A stretch of 64,000 nt of DNA from CAYZTY01 sp964444665 (GCA_964444665.1 CAYUIE010000006.1:1-64000); one strand, 5' to 3'. Positions 7,729 to 16,821 are shown, counted from the first letter of the stretch. Made by a program: numbers and translations. Notes: a model not told the origin generated them from the sequence alone.

Positions 7729-10512
7729 TTAAAAGCCGTACTTCTTTCTTCGTAAGTCAAATGCTTTTTTACCCCCCTCCATTATCGTTGTAATAGCATC
7801 TCTTATTTCCTTTACATCAATTGAGCCAGTATTCTCAATTTTTCCTTTATTTCTGTTTGTTTCAGACTCATAGTCGCAATGAATAACAAGCTCAGCATCA
7901 CCATTTACGACTAAATTAGCATCATGGCTGGCAAAAATTATTTGGCGTTTTTGTTTTGCTTGCCAGATACTTCTAATAATTTCCTCAATTACCTTTTTAT
8001 CCAAATCATCTTCTGGTTGATCAATTAGTAATGGTCCTCTTTCCTCCTGCAGCAGAACTTTTAACAATGCAGTTGCTTGTTGTCCCGCCGAAGCATCTTC
8101 AAATGGTATTGCATCTCTGTTTTTTTGATAATAAAATATTGGTAAATCATTAAGACTTGTAAAAGCTATTTCAAACCATTTATCCGGAGAGAATTTTTCT
8201 ATTACGACACTTTTTGCGGTATTTGTCAATTCCCATGAATTCAGTGGCGGAAATTGTTCTTTGTCTATTATGTCATCAGCTTCCATTTCAGCAAAGTCTC
8301 TAAGCTCTTTTATTATTTGAGACCATTTTTCGACAGGACTTTCATCTTTTACAATCGTGTTTCTTAAGCTTTCCCAGCGGTCTTGAAAGATTCTTGCGCC
8401 TTTAAGTGCTTCATCTAATTTATTGATAGCGTTTTCGATATCTGCCCCGCGTTTCAGTTCGGCTGTGATTTCCTCCCCTGACTTTTCACTTAACCTTCTA
8501 CATTGTTCATCTAATAAATTGGCCTTCTGATTATGCAAAGAAACCCAATCATTCAATTTGTTCGTAAATTTATTTTCTGCACTTTCTAAGCTTTTAATCT
8601 CTTTCTCTAATTCCTTAATTGTGTTTTCCGTGTTACTTAATGAATCCATTACTTCTTTAAGCTGTTGAATTTTGCCTTTATGAGCCAAAGTTTTTTGGCT
8701 TGCATCTTCATATCTTTGCAAGAAATCAGTATGTCCTTTTTTGTAATTCGCAACTAAATCACCTAAACTATTTTTACCCTCGGAAATCTCACCCTTTAAT
8801 TGTTCTATTGTGATCATAGCTTTCTCAAGCAATTCATCAGCTTTATTGAAGATTGGGGTAACTTCCGGAGTAAACTCTTCTACGCCTTCAGGCAGACTGA
8901 GACCAGCAGATATATCTGTATGTAATTCGTCAATAGCCGCCAACATATCGTTTATTTTATTTTCACAAGACTCAACAAGTGCCAAACCATTTTTTCTATG
9001 TGGGTATTCTTCGATAATGTTTTTAGTATCTTGATCAATTGTTGGTATTGATCTCTGGATAGCTTCTTTTTGTGATTCCAGTGATTCCTTTTGAGCGATT
9101 AGGTCTCTTTTAGTTCTTTCTTTTTGGCGTCTTTGTATTACTTCCTGATACAGATTTCTACATTCAATGCGAAGATTATTTATTTTTTCATCTACTTCTT
9201 TGACGAATCCTTGTATTGGTTGAATAATAAATCTTTGTAGTTCCTCTGTTCTGTTGCTAACCGTTGATAATTGTTTTTGGCTATAAGATTGAATTGGGAA
9301 GTTCTGCCTAATATACTCTTCGGTTATTTCCTTAGGTCGCCCTCCTTCAACCTGAAGATACTTACTGTTTGTTTCGAAATTATGGACTATTGTTTGATTT
9401 GAACCTTCTATAATCCAATGTATCTTGAGAACTGGTTTCAATTTTAATAAAGTATCGTCTATAAATTTTCTTCTTTCTTCAGATAACTTTTGGTCATGTA
9501 GGCCGAAACGCAAATATTCGAGAATAGTTGATTTTCCGGTTCCTCGCCCTCCTATCATAGCGTTATATTGTGGATTAAAGTTAATATCTATCTTCCCCAT
9601 GAAACTACTATTACTAACCTCGATTTTAGAAATGAATTTCGTTGGCAATATTGGTTCACTCTGAGAAATCCGTGATTCTTTTGCTAAACAAGCTTGCCTT
9701 AATGCCTCTGCAGTTGGTTGTGCAAATTTGACCCATGTATTTCTCTTGCCCAAATCCGCGAAATTTTCGTGTCTAGAATCAGTTGTTTGAAATACACCAA
9801 TGGACTTATTACCGTAATTTACATCTGTTCCAATAAATAGATGCTTTTTTTGGTGTTCATCCCAATCCTGTTCAATATATCCGCCTACACAAGGCATCTG
9901 TGCAAAATGGTGATTGAAGCCATCTCTAAGGATTGTCTTATAGCCACTGTCGCCAACATGAGGTAGGATTATATATCTTCCTTTTAATCTCCTGCTAGCA
10001 TATGTACTTATTTTCTTATCTAGTTGTGAAAGGTTCAAATTTATTGGCTCAATTGGAGGCCCATCCTTGTGGTTATCAGAATATGTGTTACCAATTCCGA
10101 TGGCCTCTAGTAATTCTGCTTGCGTTGTAGGATCTGCGTCTGCGTCTAACAAAATGATACATTGACATGGAACACTTAAGGTAACCTCAATACCAGGAAA
10201 AATTATGGGATTTTGTTTTTCTGGTCGGATTAGTATATTATCCCAATTTGGAATCCCAGTGTCATTATTTCCTTCTTGAGCTGCGACCTGAAAATATTTA
10301 ATAAAGCAAATATCGTGATGGTCTGTTATACCTACAGCTTGAATTCCTAACTCTCGACATTTCGCGATAAATTTTCGAGCGAATAACAATCTTTCTTCAT
10401 AAGAAACAGGTTTTCCTTCTGGCCAAATTGTTATTCCGTCACCAAACCATGCGGTATCTCTTGGTGAATGAATTTGAAAATCTGTTTTATAAAAATGTGC
10501 TCCCTTATCCAT
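7729..10512 (-). CDS. PHP-domain / SMC-like ATPase (TrlF type)
   Basis: A 927-residue fusion. Residues 1 to about 270 form a PHP phosphoesterase domain: DFQIHSP (11-17), GITDHHD (61-67), FPGIEV (105-110), LPHVGD (183-188), TTDSRH (243-248). The rest is an SMC/RecF-like ATPase: Walker A GGRGTGKST (321-329), long heptad-rich coiled coil (about 430-690), signature SAGQQ (808-812), Walker B LLIDQPEDD (828-836) and switch FASHD. The first metal-binding His of the usual HxH is Gln13. This order is that of TrlF-family proteins, which occur next to DNA-modification and defence genes. The likely activity, ATP-controlled nucleic-acid cleavage, is inference. The gene is AT-rich compared with the backbone, suggesting transfer. 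It probably works with the methylase gene downstream on the same strand. Confidence 0.85.
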   Translation of the reverse strand: MDKGAHFYKTDFQIHSPRDTAWFGDGITIWPEGKPVSYEERLLFARKFIAKCRELGIQAVGITDHHDICFIKYFQVAAQEGNNDTGIPNWDNILIRPEKQNPIIFPGIEVTLSVPCQCIILLDADADPTTQAELLEAIGIGNTYSDNHKDGPPIEPINLNLSQLDKKISTYASRRLKGRYIILPHVGDSGYKTILRDGFNHHFAQMPCVGGYIEQDWDEHQKKHLFIGTDVNYGNKSIGVFQTTDSRHENFADLGKRNTWVKFAQPTAEALRQACLAKESRISQSEPILPTKFISKIEVSNSSFMGKIDINFNPQYNAMIGGRGTGKSTILEYLRFGLHDQKLSEERRKFIDDTLLKLKPVLKIHWIIEGSNQTIVHNFETNSKYLQVEGGRPKEITEEYIRQNFPIQSYSQKQLSTVSNRTEELQRFIIQPIQGFVKEVDEKINNLRIECRNLYQEVIQRRQKERTKRDLIAQKESLESQKEAIQRSIPTIDQDTKNIIEEYPHRKNGLALVESCENKINDMLAAIDELHTDISAGLSLPEGVEEFTPEVTPIFNKADELLEKAMITIEQLKGEISEGKNSLGDLVANYKKGHTDFLQRYEDASQKTLAHKGKIQQLKEVMDSLSNTENTIKELEKEIKSLESAENKFTNKLNDWVSLHNQKANLLDEQCRRLSEKSGEEITAELKRGADIENAINKLDEALKGARIFQDRWESLRNTIVKDESPVEKWSQIIKELRDFAEMEADDIIDKEQFPPLNSWELTNTAKSVVIEKFSPDKWFEIAFTSLNDLPIFYYQKNRDAIPFEDASAGQQATALLKVLLQEERGPLLIDQPEDDLDKKVIEEIIRSIWQAKQKRQIIFASHDANLVVNGDAELVIHCDYESETNRNKGKIENTGSIDVKEIRDAITTIMEGGKKAFDLRRKKYGF

Positions 10513-11143
10513 GATTCCCCTCTTAAATTATTTGCTTTGCATCCTCCAGTTCGGACCTAATTCACTTACTACGTCCCGATAAATCGGGACTGCGTAATAC
10601 TGAATGACCCTCATCGCGGCCTCCGGATGCTGCAGCAATATTATGTCTTCTCCCAAAGCTGCTCACATAATTTTACCCCATTTTTCTATATTTACACAAC
10701 TGAAAATATCGACAATTTTGCTGTTTTTTGAAAATCATCAATACCTGTCCCGAGCAGCGCCGAGGGAATCACTAATCAATTATCAATCGAATGTCCCATC
10801 CCCAACCCCCAATCCCTAAACACTGCCCGCCTCGGCAGCTTCGTGTTAAATGGTGAACGGTTAAATAGTTAAATACAAACAGTGTCAATCCGTGTTAATC
10901 CGTGTCTAATTATAAATAGTGTCTATTCGTGTTCACCTGTGCCTTAGGTATTCGTGGTTAATTATTCTTGTCTGCATCCCGACACCTCGGGGCTGTACGC
11001 TATCCGCTTTTAATCGAAGTCCCGACCCTGCCAGACTCAACTGACGGGCCACGAGGCACGGGCGTCGAGCGACGAGATAACGCCCTTGATTTTCCGCTGC
11101 CGAGTCGTTATAAGCATACCACTATAACATTTTAGGAGGTTAA
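10513..11143. other. Gene-free region with repeat fragments
   Basis: 631 bases. 10531-10645 is one copy of a dispersed repeat (listed separately). 10850-10990 is low-complexity sequence built from phrases such as GTGTTAATCCGTGTCTAA, GTGTCTATTCGTG and GGTTAAATAGTTAAAT, which look like degenerate short repeats. The last 20 bases hold a strong ribosome site (AGGAGG) for the cyclophilin gene. A 71-codon plus frame at 10604-10819 overlaps the repeat and looks spurious. Confidence 0.6.
10531..10645 (+). repeat. Dispersed repeat with hairpin, copy A
   Basis: It begins TTGCTTTGCATCCTCCAGTT, contains the palindrome GTCCCGATAAATCGGGAC (10573-10590) inside TTACTAC...TGCGTAA, and ends with ATCGCGGCCTCCGGATGCT followed by CAGCAA. 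A second copy lies on the opposite strand at about 15011-15141. Its hairpin has a different sequence but still pairs, which indicates selection for structure. Confidence 0.75.
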
Positions 11144-11776
11144 ATGATGATGTTACGGCCGAAGTTGAGTATTTTGACCTGGAGTCTTGCAGCTATGTTT
11201 CTGTGCCTTCACGGCTGTGGCGAGCAAGGCCGGTCCGCAGCCAAGACCGGAGGAAAGAACCGCGAATTCAAATACGTGGAGATGATAACAAACAAAGGCA
11301 GATTTGTGCTCGAGCTTGATGCGCAGCGAGCGCCGGTAACGGTAGCCAACTTTGTGCGGTATGTGGAGGAAGGTTTTTACGACGACTTGATATTTCACAG
11401 GATTCTTCCGGGTTTGATAATACAGGGCGGCGGATATAACACATCTATGATGAGCAAACCCACACACGAGCCAATCATTAACGAGTCCCGCAACGGCCTG
11501 AAGAATAAACGCGGCACTATATCAATGGCACGGTCAAGGGACCCGAATAGCGCGACCAGTCAGTTCCTTATCAATGCGGTCGATAATCCCACGCTTGATT
11601 ATGCCGGCGAAGATAAACCCGGCTTTGCGGTTTTCGGCAAAGTTATCGAGGGAATGGATGTAGTCGAAGCAATCGCGAACGCCAAATTAGGGCGGAACGG
11701 CCGATTTATGGAGATGCCGACTACACCGATAATCATAAAATCAGCTCGCTTAATTAAATATAAAAATAACAAATAG
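11144..11776 (+). CDS. Cyclophilin-type peptidyl-prolyl isomerase, lipoprotein
   Basis: Accelerates cis-trans isomerisation of proline peptide bonds, here most likely for proteins outside the cytoplasm. Of 210 residues, the first 25 are a lipoprotein signal with lipobox CLHGC (Cys25). The cyclophilin domain runs from about 45 to 205, with NKGRFVLEL, FHRILPGLIIQGG (the FHR arginine), GTISMAR, SQFLINAVDNPTLDY and FAVFGKVIEGMDVV. A strong AGGAGG lies seven bases before the first of three tandem ATG codons. It precedes an amidohydrolase gene by 140 bases and may share its transcript. Confidence 0.92.
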   Translation: MMMLRPKLSILTWSLAAMFLCLHGCGEQGRSAAKTGGKNREFKYVEMITNKGRFVLELDAQRAPVTVANFVRYVEEGFYDDLIFHRILPGLIIQGGGYNTSMMSKPTHEPIINESRNGLKNKRGTISMARSRDPNSATSQFLINAVDNPTLDYAGEDKPGFAVFGKVIEGMDVVEAIANAKLGRNGRFMEMPTTPIIIKSARLIKYKNNK

Positions 11777-11916
11777 CCCTCGATACTATGGTGTCTTTCA
11801 GGCCGGCGTTTTAGCAGCCGAGCAGCTTTGTGCTTGACCGCGTAAAGCTGCATAACTAAGATAGCTGCACAGTTGGTGATCGGCTGGAGCATCGGCTAAT
11901 CTAAAAGGTTACCAAT

Positions 11917-12696
11917 ATGATTGTTGACTGCCATACGCATATCCGCTGTTCTGTCAAACAGACCGATCGTGCCGAGCACCTGGCCGCTGCCGGCTCGGTT
12001 AATGCATGTATAGTACTCGGTTCTCCCGTCGAAGGGACCGATACCAACAAAGAAATTTCCGAATATGTCGAGACCCACAGGGAAAAGATGGTCGGATTTG
12101 CGTTCCTGGACCCCTTGCGGGAACGGGTGGGATTCAAGTGTTTAAAGTCTTTACAGGAGGACTTGCATCTTAAAGGCTGCGTCCTTTATAACTGCGAGTG
12201 CGGATTCCATCCCGCTCATAGCCGGGCAATGTTTTTTTATGAGTTAGCCGAGGAGCTCGGACTGCCGGTCTTTTTTCATAATACCCCGCCGTTCGCATCG
12301 GACGCGGTACTGGATTATGCTCAGCCGTATTTGCTTGACGAAGTCGCGCGTACGTTCGGCTCCCTGAAAATTGTGATAGGCCGGATGGGCAGGCCCTTTA
12401 TAGACCAGACGCTGTGTATGGTAGAGAAGCACAAAAACGTTTACGCAGATTTAACAATACAGCCGGACAACCTCTGGCAGACTTATAATGAGGTAGTGGC
12501 GGCCCACGAGCAGGGGATTATGGACAAATTAATCTTTGGAAGTGGTTTTCCTTTCGCCCAGGCAGGGCCCTGTATTGAAAGGCTGTTGGGCCTGAACAAG
12601 TTTTTGGGTGATACGAGCCTGCCGACCATCCCGCAAAGCCGGATTCGCGGTATTATAGAACGGGACAGCCTTGCCATTCTGGGTATAAAAAAATAA
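11917..12696 (+). CDS. Amidohydrolase-fold protein with degenerate active site
   Basis: A 259-residue TIM-barrel protein of the amidohydrolase-2 type. The N-terminal metal motif HTH is present (His6, His8) and a barrel His follows (VFFHNTPPF, His121). However, the usual HxG motif reads GRMGRPF (Arg156 in place of His) and the usual GSD.P motif reads GSGFPF (Gly210 in place of the catalytic Asp). Two key positions are therefore altered and the protein may be inactive or bind rather than hydrolyse. It starts with MIVDCHTHI, so the start is well placed. The SNF transporter gene begins 33 bases downstream, suggesting one transcript and a shared small-molecule substrate; this is inference. Confidence 0.8.
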   Translation: MIVDCHTHIRCSVKQTDRAEHLAAAGSVNACIVLGSPVEGTDTNKEISEYVETHREKMVGFAFLDPLRERVGFKCLKSLQEDLHLKGCVLYNCECGFHPAHSRAMFFYELAEELGLPVFFHNTPPFASDAVLDYAQPYLLDEVARTFGSLKIVIGRMGRPFIDQTLCMVEKHKNVYADLTIQPDNLWQTYNEVVAAHEQGIMDKLIFGSGFPFAQAGPCIERLLGLNKFLGDTSLPTIPQSRIRGIIERDSLAILGIKK

Positions 12697-12729
12697 GGCC
12701 TTAGCACTAATTACAGGGAGGTAGCTCTT

Positions 12730-14805
12730 ATGCCGGAACCCCGACAGGTCGGGGAGCTGCGGGAGAACTGGGGGACGCGAGGGGGATTTGTGCTGGCGGC
12801 GGTGGGCTCTGCGGTCGGCCTCGGTAATTTATGGGGATTCCCTTACAAATTGTACAGTTACGGAGGCGGTGCATTTCTTATCCCGTATATTATCGCTTTG
12901 CTTCTGGTCGGCATTCCGATGATGGTGCTTGAGTTTAGCCTGGGCCATTACACACAGCGGGCGGCGCCTGAGGCCTTCAAACGCGGCGGCCGACGCTTCG
13001 AGCTCGTCGGCTGGTGGAGTATAATATTGGGTTTTGTCATTATAACGTATTACCCGGTCATCCTGGCATATTGCTTTAGCTTTTTGGGATTCAGTATCCA
13101 GGGCATATTTACGGGTGGGGAACTGCCGTGGGCGGGAGTCGGCGTCGAAGGTGTTGAAAAGGCAAAAGACTTCTTCTTCAATCAGTACTTGGGTTATCAG
13201 AAGGGCGAGGCCCTCGGCGCAATCCGCTGGAACATCGTCTGGCCGCTGATAATCACCTGGTTAGCAATGTACTTCTGCATCTTCAAGGGCGTTCGGCTCG
13301 TCGGTCGAATAGTGTGGCTCACCGTCCCTCTGCCGTGGCTGATGCTGCTGATTCTTACAATACGCGGCCTGACACTCGAAGGCAGTATGAAGGGGCTGGC
13401 ATATTATCTCGACCCGGTCTGGTCGGAGCTCGCAAGGCCGACGACGTGGCGGTTCGCGTTCGGCCAGGTGTTCTTTTCACTCAGCCTTGCATTCGGCGTA
13501 ATGGTAACATACGCCAGCTTCCTCCACAGACAAAGCGACCTTAATAACAATGCCGCGATTATTGGACTCGCGGATTTTGGCACAAGCTTTGTTGCGGGAC
13601 TGGCTATTTTCGCAACGCTGGGCGGTATGGCCTACGCGACTGAGGCCGCGGGCAACCCCGTGCCCGTAGAAAAGGTCGTCGATGCCGGGCCGGGCCTTGC
13701 GTTCGTGGCATTCCCGTACGCGCTTGCGCAGCTTCCATACTCGGCGTGGTTTAGTTTTGTCTTCTTCTTTGCGCTTGTAACCCTCGGAATCGACTCGGCC
13801 TTTTCAATCACCGAATCGATACTCGCCAGCATCGTCGATAAGACCGGCTGGCGGCGAAGCGTAGTCCTGCCTGTGATGAGCGTTGTTGGCCTTGCTATAG
13901 GACTGGTTTACGTCACGAAAGGGGGCCTGAACTGGCTTGGCACAATCGACGGCTTTATCAACGGCACGTGGGGGATTGCATTTCTCGGCCTGCTTGAGTG
14001 TCTCGTATTAGGCTGGCTCTGGGGTATTGAACGGCTCCGCAAACACGCAAACGTCCGCAGCGACTGGATGCTCGGCAAATGGTGGAGCTACTTTATTCGA
14101 ATTGTAATTCCGATTATCCTGGGCAGCCTTTTCTTCTGGAGTCTCTATGACGATTTAACACAAGAAAAAGGCTTCTTTATAGACCTGGACGGCAACTGGA
14201 TACTGCCGAACTGTATCGGCGTGGTGGTCGTTGCCCTTGCGCCCGTCCTTTCAATACTCATCAGTATGGCCAAAGGCAGGGAAGAGCAAATCGAAGAATC
14301 CGCCGTGCAGCAACCTACCGAGACTAAAAGAAATCTAAGCGGGCTGGTTGCCCTCGGGCTGGCTGTTGTTGCCGCGGCGCCGCTGATAATTAGTTTGCGA
14401 ATAGGACAAGATTGTCTGTGCGGCAGGATGCTGGCCAGGATTGGGGCGGTGATGGCAATTATCGCATTGGTTATGAGTATCCGGCTGCTTAAACAATGTA
14501 AAGACTCGGTAAGCAGCCTTTGCCGGTTCTCGCGATGGGCGGGCCTTCTCGCCACGCTGGATATCGGCGCCTATATAGCTGTAGTGCTGACGGGCATTAC
14601 GAAACACGTGGAGACTGAAGAGGTTTTCGTCGAGCACGAGCATCTGACCGGCGTATCTTACGTTATTTTAACGGTGGTCTTTTTGATTATCATTGGCGGC
14701 TTAGGCTGGTGTTTTTACCGTGCGCTGCTTGCCGCCAGCAGAGGCGCAGGCGAGCAACTGCCCGAAGATGCCACCGGCGAAGGCGAACCTTCGATTGATA
14801 ATTGA
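12730..14805 (+). CDS. Sodium-dependent transporter, SNF (NSS) family
   Basis: Secondary transporter that imports amino acids or related solutes with sodium. The 691-residue protein opens with the family signature GSAVGLGNLWGFPYKLYSYGGGAF region (about 27-50), containing the unwound TM1 sodium and substrate site, followed by about 11-12 membrane segments to residue 500. TM6-like FFSLSLAFGVMVTYASFL and TM8-like LVTLGIDSAFSITESILAS regions are visible. A C-terminal extension of about 170 residues adds further hydrophobic segments (SGLVALGLAVVAAAPLII, MAIIALVMSIRLL, YVILTVVFLIIIGGLGW), which is longer than typical bacterial members (about 450-500). GGGAGGTAG lies before the ATG. Substrate unknown; the amidohydrolase-like protein upstream may be linked. 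Confidence 0.93.
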   Translation: MPEPRQVGELRENWGTRGGFVLAAVGSAVGLGNLWGFPYKLYSYGGGAFLIPYIIALLLVGIPMMVLEFSLGHYTQRAAPEAFKRGGRRFELVGWWSIILGFVIITYYPVILAYCFSFLGFSIQGIFTGGELPWAGVGVEGVEKAKDFFFNQYLGYQKGEALGAIRWNIVWPLIITWLAMYFCIFKGVRLVGRIVWLTVPLPWLMLLILTIRGLTLEGSMKGLAYYLDPVWSELARPTTWRFAFGQVFFSLSLAFGVMVTYASFLHRQSDLNNNAAIIGLADFGTSFVAGLAIFATLGGMAYATEAAGNPVPVEKVVDAGPGLAFVAFPYALAQLPYSAWFSFVFFFALVTLGIDSAFSITESILASIVDKTGWRRSVVLPVMSVVGLAIGLVYVTKGGLNWLGTIDGFINGTWGIAFLGLLECLVLGWLWGIERLRKHANVRSDWMLGKWWSYFIRIVIPIILGSLFFWSLYDDLTQEKGFFIDLDGNWILPNCIGVVVVALAPVLSILISMAKGREEQIEESAVQQPTETKRNLSGLVALGLAVVAAAPLIISLRIGQDCLCGRMLARIGAVMAIIALVMSIRLLKQCKDSVSSLCRFSRWAGLLATLDIGAYIAVVLTGITKHVETEEVFVEHEHLTGVSYVILTVVFLIIIGGLGWCFYRALLAASRGAGEQLPEDATGEGEPSIDN

Positions 14806-14981
14806 TTAATGATTATTTTAAATAAAAAAGCCAGAAAAAAACGTTGTTCCTATGGGATGCTTACGCGTTGCATCCGGAAGCCCTTCGACTCCGCTCAGGA
14901 TAAAACGTTTAGCGTGGGGCGGGTAGCGTTTAGGGGGAGAATTTCACTAGGTGTCAATAACACCTAGCGCGGGGGTGTCTC

Positions 14982-15009
14982 GCCAGTTGAGACTGGCCTT
15001 TGTTTTTTA
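14982..15009 (+). terminator. Plus-strand terminator-like hairpin
   Basis: GCCAGT (14982-14987) pairs with ACTGGC (14992-14997) around a TGAG loop, followed by CTTTGTTTTTT. It lies about 175 bases after the transporter stop and could end that transcript. Confidence 0.55.
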
Positions 15010-15010
15010 C

Positions 15011-15141
15011 ATAATTTGCTGAAGCATCCGGAGGCCGCGATTGGTTCGACAAGCTCACCACAGGGAGGCACATCAAGAGTTACGCAGCCCTTTAAGGGCG
15101 TAGTAAGAAGATTAAATCCGAACTGGAGGATGCAAAGCAAA
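15011..15141 (-). repeat. Dispersed repeat with hairpin, copy B
   Basis: Read on the minus strand this matches 10531-10645: TTGCTTTGCATCCTCCAGTT, TTACTAC, a hairpin (GCCCTT/AAGGGC, 15087-15099), TGCGTAA, an insertion of about 25 bases, then ATCGCGGCCTCCGGATGCTT. It starts four bases after the stop of the small lipoprotein gene. Confidence 0.75.
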
Positions 15142-15144
15142 TGA

Positions 15145-15309
15145 TTAATATTTCCCTTCGATGATTCTATAGGACTTATCACAAGCAGCAACAGCAACAG
15201 TTACCGGCTCGAAATCCATTAACAGACAACCAGATATGGACAAAACATAAGCAAACACAAGCCCAATGGTTACTAATACCCATTTTTTACCTGGACTTAA
15301 CGGTTTCAT
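15145..15309 (-). CDS. Small lipoprotein-like protein (54 aa)
   Basis: A 54-residue frame too short for most gene finders. It begins MKPLSPGKKWVLVTIGLVF, has a hydrophobic stretch to residue 26 and a lipobox-like SISGC (Cys28), then 26 polar residues ending EGKY. The first 19 residues match the start of the next protein upstream (MKPFRPNKKWVITAVGLLF at 15319-16758), so it is either a genuine small lipoprotein built from the same N-terminal module or the 5' remnant of a third paralog. It sits nine bases after that gene on the same strand, which favours co-transcription. Confidence 0.55.
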   Translation of the reverse strand: MKPLSPGKKWVLVTIGLVFAYVLSISGCLLMDFEPVTVAVAACDKSYRIIEGKY

Positions 15310-15318
15310 TTTTCTCTT

Positions 15319-16758
15319 TTACCTTCTTCTGAGATTTAGTCTCTCCCTCTCTGCTTTCATTTTATCAAAATTTTTACGAGGATCCTCAAGCCGCTTAACG
15401 GGCCAGAAAACAATGTCTTCGACGTATTCATCAGGACATGACGAAGACCATTGGGACGTTGACAAATAAGTATTACCGGTTATCCCACCATCATCCTTAA
15501 AATCCTCGCCTACACTATATAACATAAAGTTATCCTCGGTAAGTTTATAGACTAACGGCCTGTCACTGTATGGGTCCATCGGAACAGATTGTAGGTAGCC
15601 GCTTGAGACAAGCTTATCAAGCGATTCCGGAAACCGGCCGGTGTTATTTTTACAGCGCAAAATTGCGATTGTGGTAATCAAGGCTTCTGTCTGGACTTTG
15701 ACCTTGTGATGAAGTTTGAAAAGTCCACGATGACTTGTTACAAGCATTTCCATAAAAAAATTTTCTCGGAGCATTGCATCTATTTTTTCGAAGTAATCCT
15801 GCTTGTGAAGCTGCCAGGGATTCTGGGTTTTTAACAACTCGAAAGAAGCAAAAAGCTGTTCAATTTGTTCGACTATCTCGTTCCTAGTTGGACCTATGAA
15901 GCAACTCAAATAAACTTTAAAATTATACCATTCGCAGCACATAGCGATGAAGCCTTCAGCCATCCTAAAAGCCAACCTGCCGGTGCCCCTGCCATTGTCT
16001 ATAAAAGTTCTTTGCACGGCATCATATAAAAAAAGTTTTTCCGCCGTAAAATCAGGAACATAAGCGTCATTATCTAATTCTGCCTGCAATGCGTCCTGAA
16101 AAAGTTTCAAATTCCCGTTATCAACCTCGGTACGGTCCAGAATAATAAGGGCATTACACACAGCAATTTGTTTATTACCGAGGCCAACAAGTTGTTCCAC
16201 TACTGAAGAAGGCGTCCGGGTTTTTTGCCGACCTGCACGACAACAGTCGATAACATTCTCAAACGCAGTTTGTGAGCGGTCTTTCAAAGCAGCCAGCTTT
16301 GCATTCCACATATACGCATCGGTTAATTTTCGTAGTGAAGTTAATTCAGGAAATACCATACTAAATGTACTTTTATCTTTTTTGGTCTTTCTTTCTAACC
16401 AGTAATAAGGCTTATCTGCTGCTAATTGGAGGTATTCGAAGGCCTGTGAATTTGTGGTGAGCCATTCTTCAAGAAGAGCTTGTTCGGAACTATTGAAATC
16501 AGTGGGCCAGTTTATATATGGGTTCCGCAATTCACTGGGCATTTTAACAAACGCATCAAACGCCTTTTGGTAATATGGTGCTGCATTGTTATTCGGGTCA
16601 TAATCTTCCGGGCGTGACATTTTATTGTACTCAGCAACATAATCGGCTGTAACCTTGGGCTTAGCAGTAAAAAATAAGGTGATTTTAAAAATTAACAGAG
16701 AAAATAAAAGCCCAACAGCGGTTATTACCCATTTTTTATTTGGCCTAAAGGGTTTCAT
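15319..16758 (-). CDS. Single-TM protein of unknown function, paralog 1
   Basis: 479 residues. A short basic N-terminus and one membrane segment (about 10-31) place the rest outside the cytoplasm. The body is mostly helical, with no catalytic motif that I recognise. Near the C-terminus, GRFPESLDKLVSSGYLQ, PMDPYSDRPLVYK, FMLYSVGEDFKDDGG recalls the segment found at the end of many planctomycete pseudopilin-like and membrane-anchored proteins. It is a clear paralog of the gene at 16822-18210 (same N-terminal FFTAKP motif, NA-LL-WL region and C-terminal block). It is the third gene of a minus-strand run starting with the 994-residue protein at 21197. Confidence 0.75.
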   Translation of the reverse strand: MKPFRPNKKWVITAVGLLFSLLIFKITLFFTAKPKVTADYVAEYNKMSRPEDYDPNNNAAPYYQKAFDAFVKMPSELRNPYINWPTDFNSSEQALLEEWLTTNSQAFEYLQLAADKPYYWLERKTKKDKSTFSMVFPELTSLRKLTDAYMWNAKLAALKDRSQTAFENVIDCCRAGRQKTRTPSSVVEQLVGLGNKQIAVCNALIILDRTEVDNGNLKLFQDALQAELDNDAYVPDFTAEKLFLYDAVQRTFIDNGRGTGRLAFRMAEGFIAMCCEWYNFKVYLSCFIGPTRNEIVEQIEQLFASFELLKTQNPWQLHKQDYFEKIDAMLRENFFMEMLVTSHRGLFKLHHKVKVQTEALITTIAILRCKNNTGRFPESLDKLVSSGYLQSVPMDPYSDRPLVYKLTEDNFMLYSVGEDFKDDGGITGNTYLSTSQWSSSCPDEYVEDIVFWPVKRLEDPRKNFDKMKAERERLNLRRR

Positions 16759-16821
16759 TATCTTCCATTATTTTATCTTAATTCTTTGATTCTTTTCCAT
16801 ATATCATCTTCTGAACCATCT

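Larger units (their letters stand above)
14806..15144. other. Gene-free region with repeats and palindromes
   Basis: Holds a CCCTTCGACTCCGCTCAGGA fragment (about 14881-14900; a variant occurs near 21451-21480), a palindrome CTAGGTGT/ACACCTAG (14947-14954 with 14960-14967), a plus-strand terminator-like hairpin at 14982-15009, and dispersed repeat copy B from about 15011. No gene seen. Confidence 0.6.

Noticed and set aside
10604..10819. 71-codon plus-strand frame
   Set aside because: It overlaps the dispersed repeat and low-complexity sequence.
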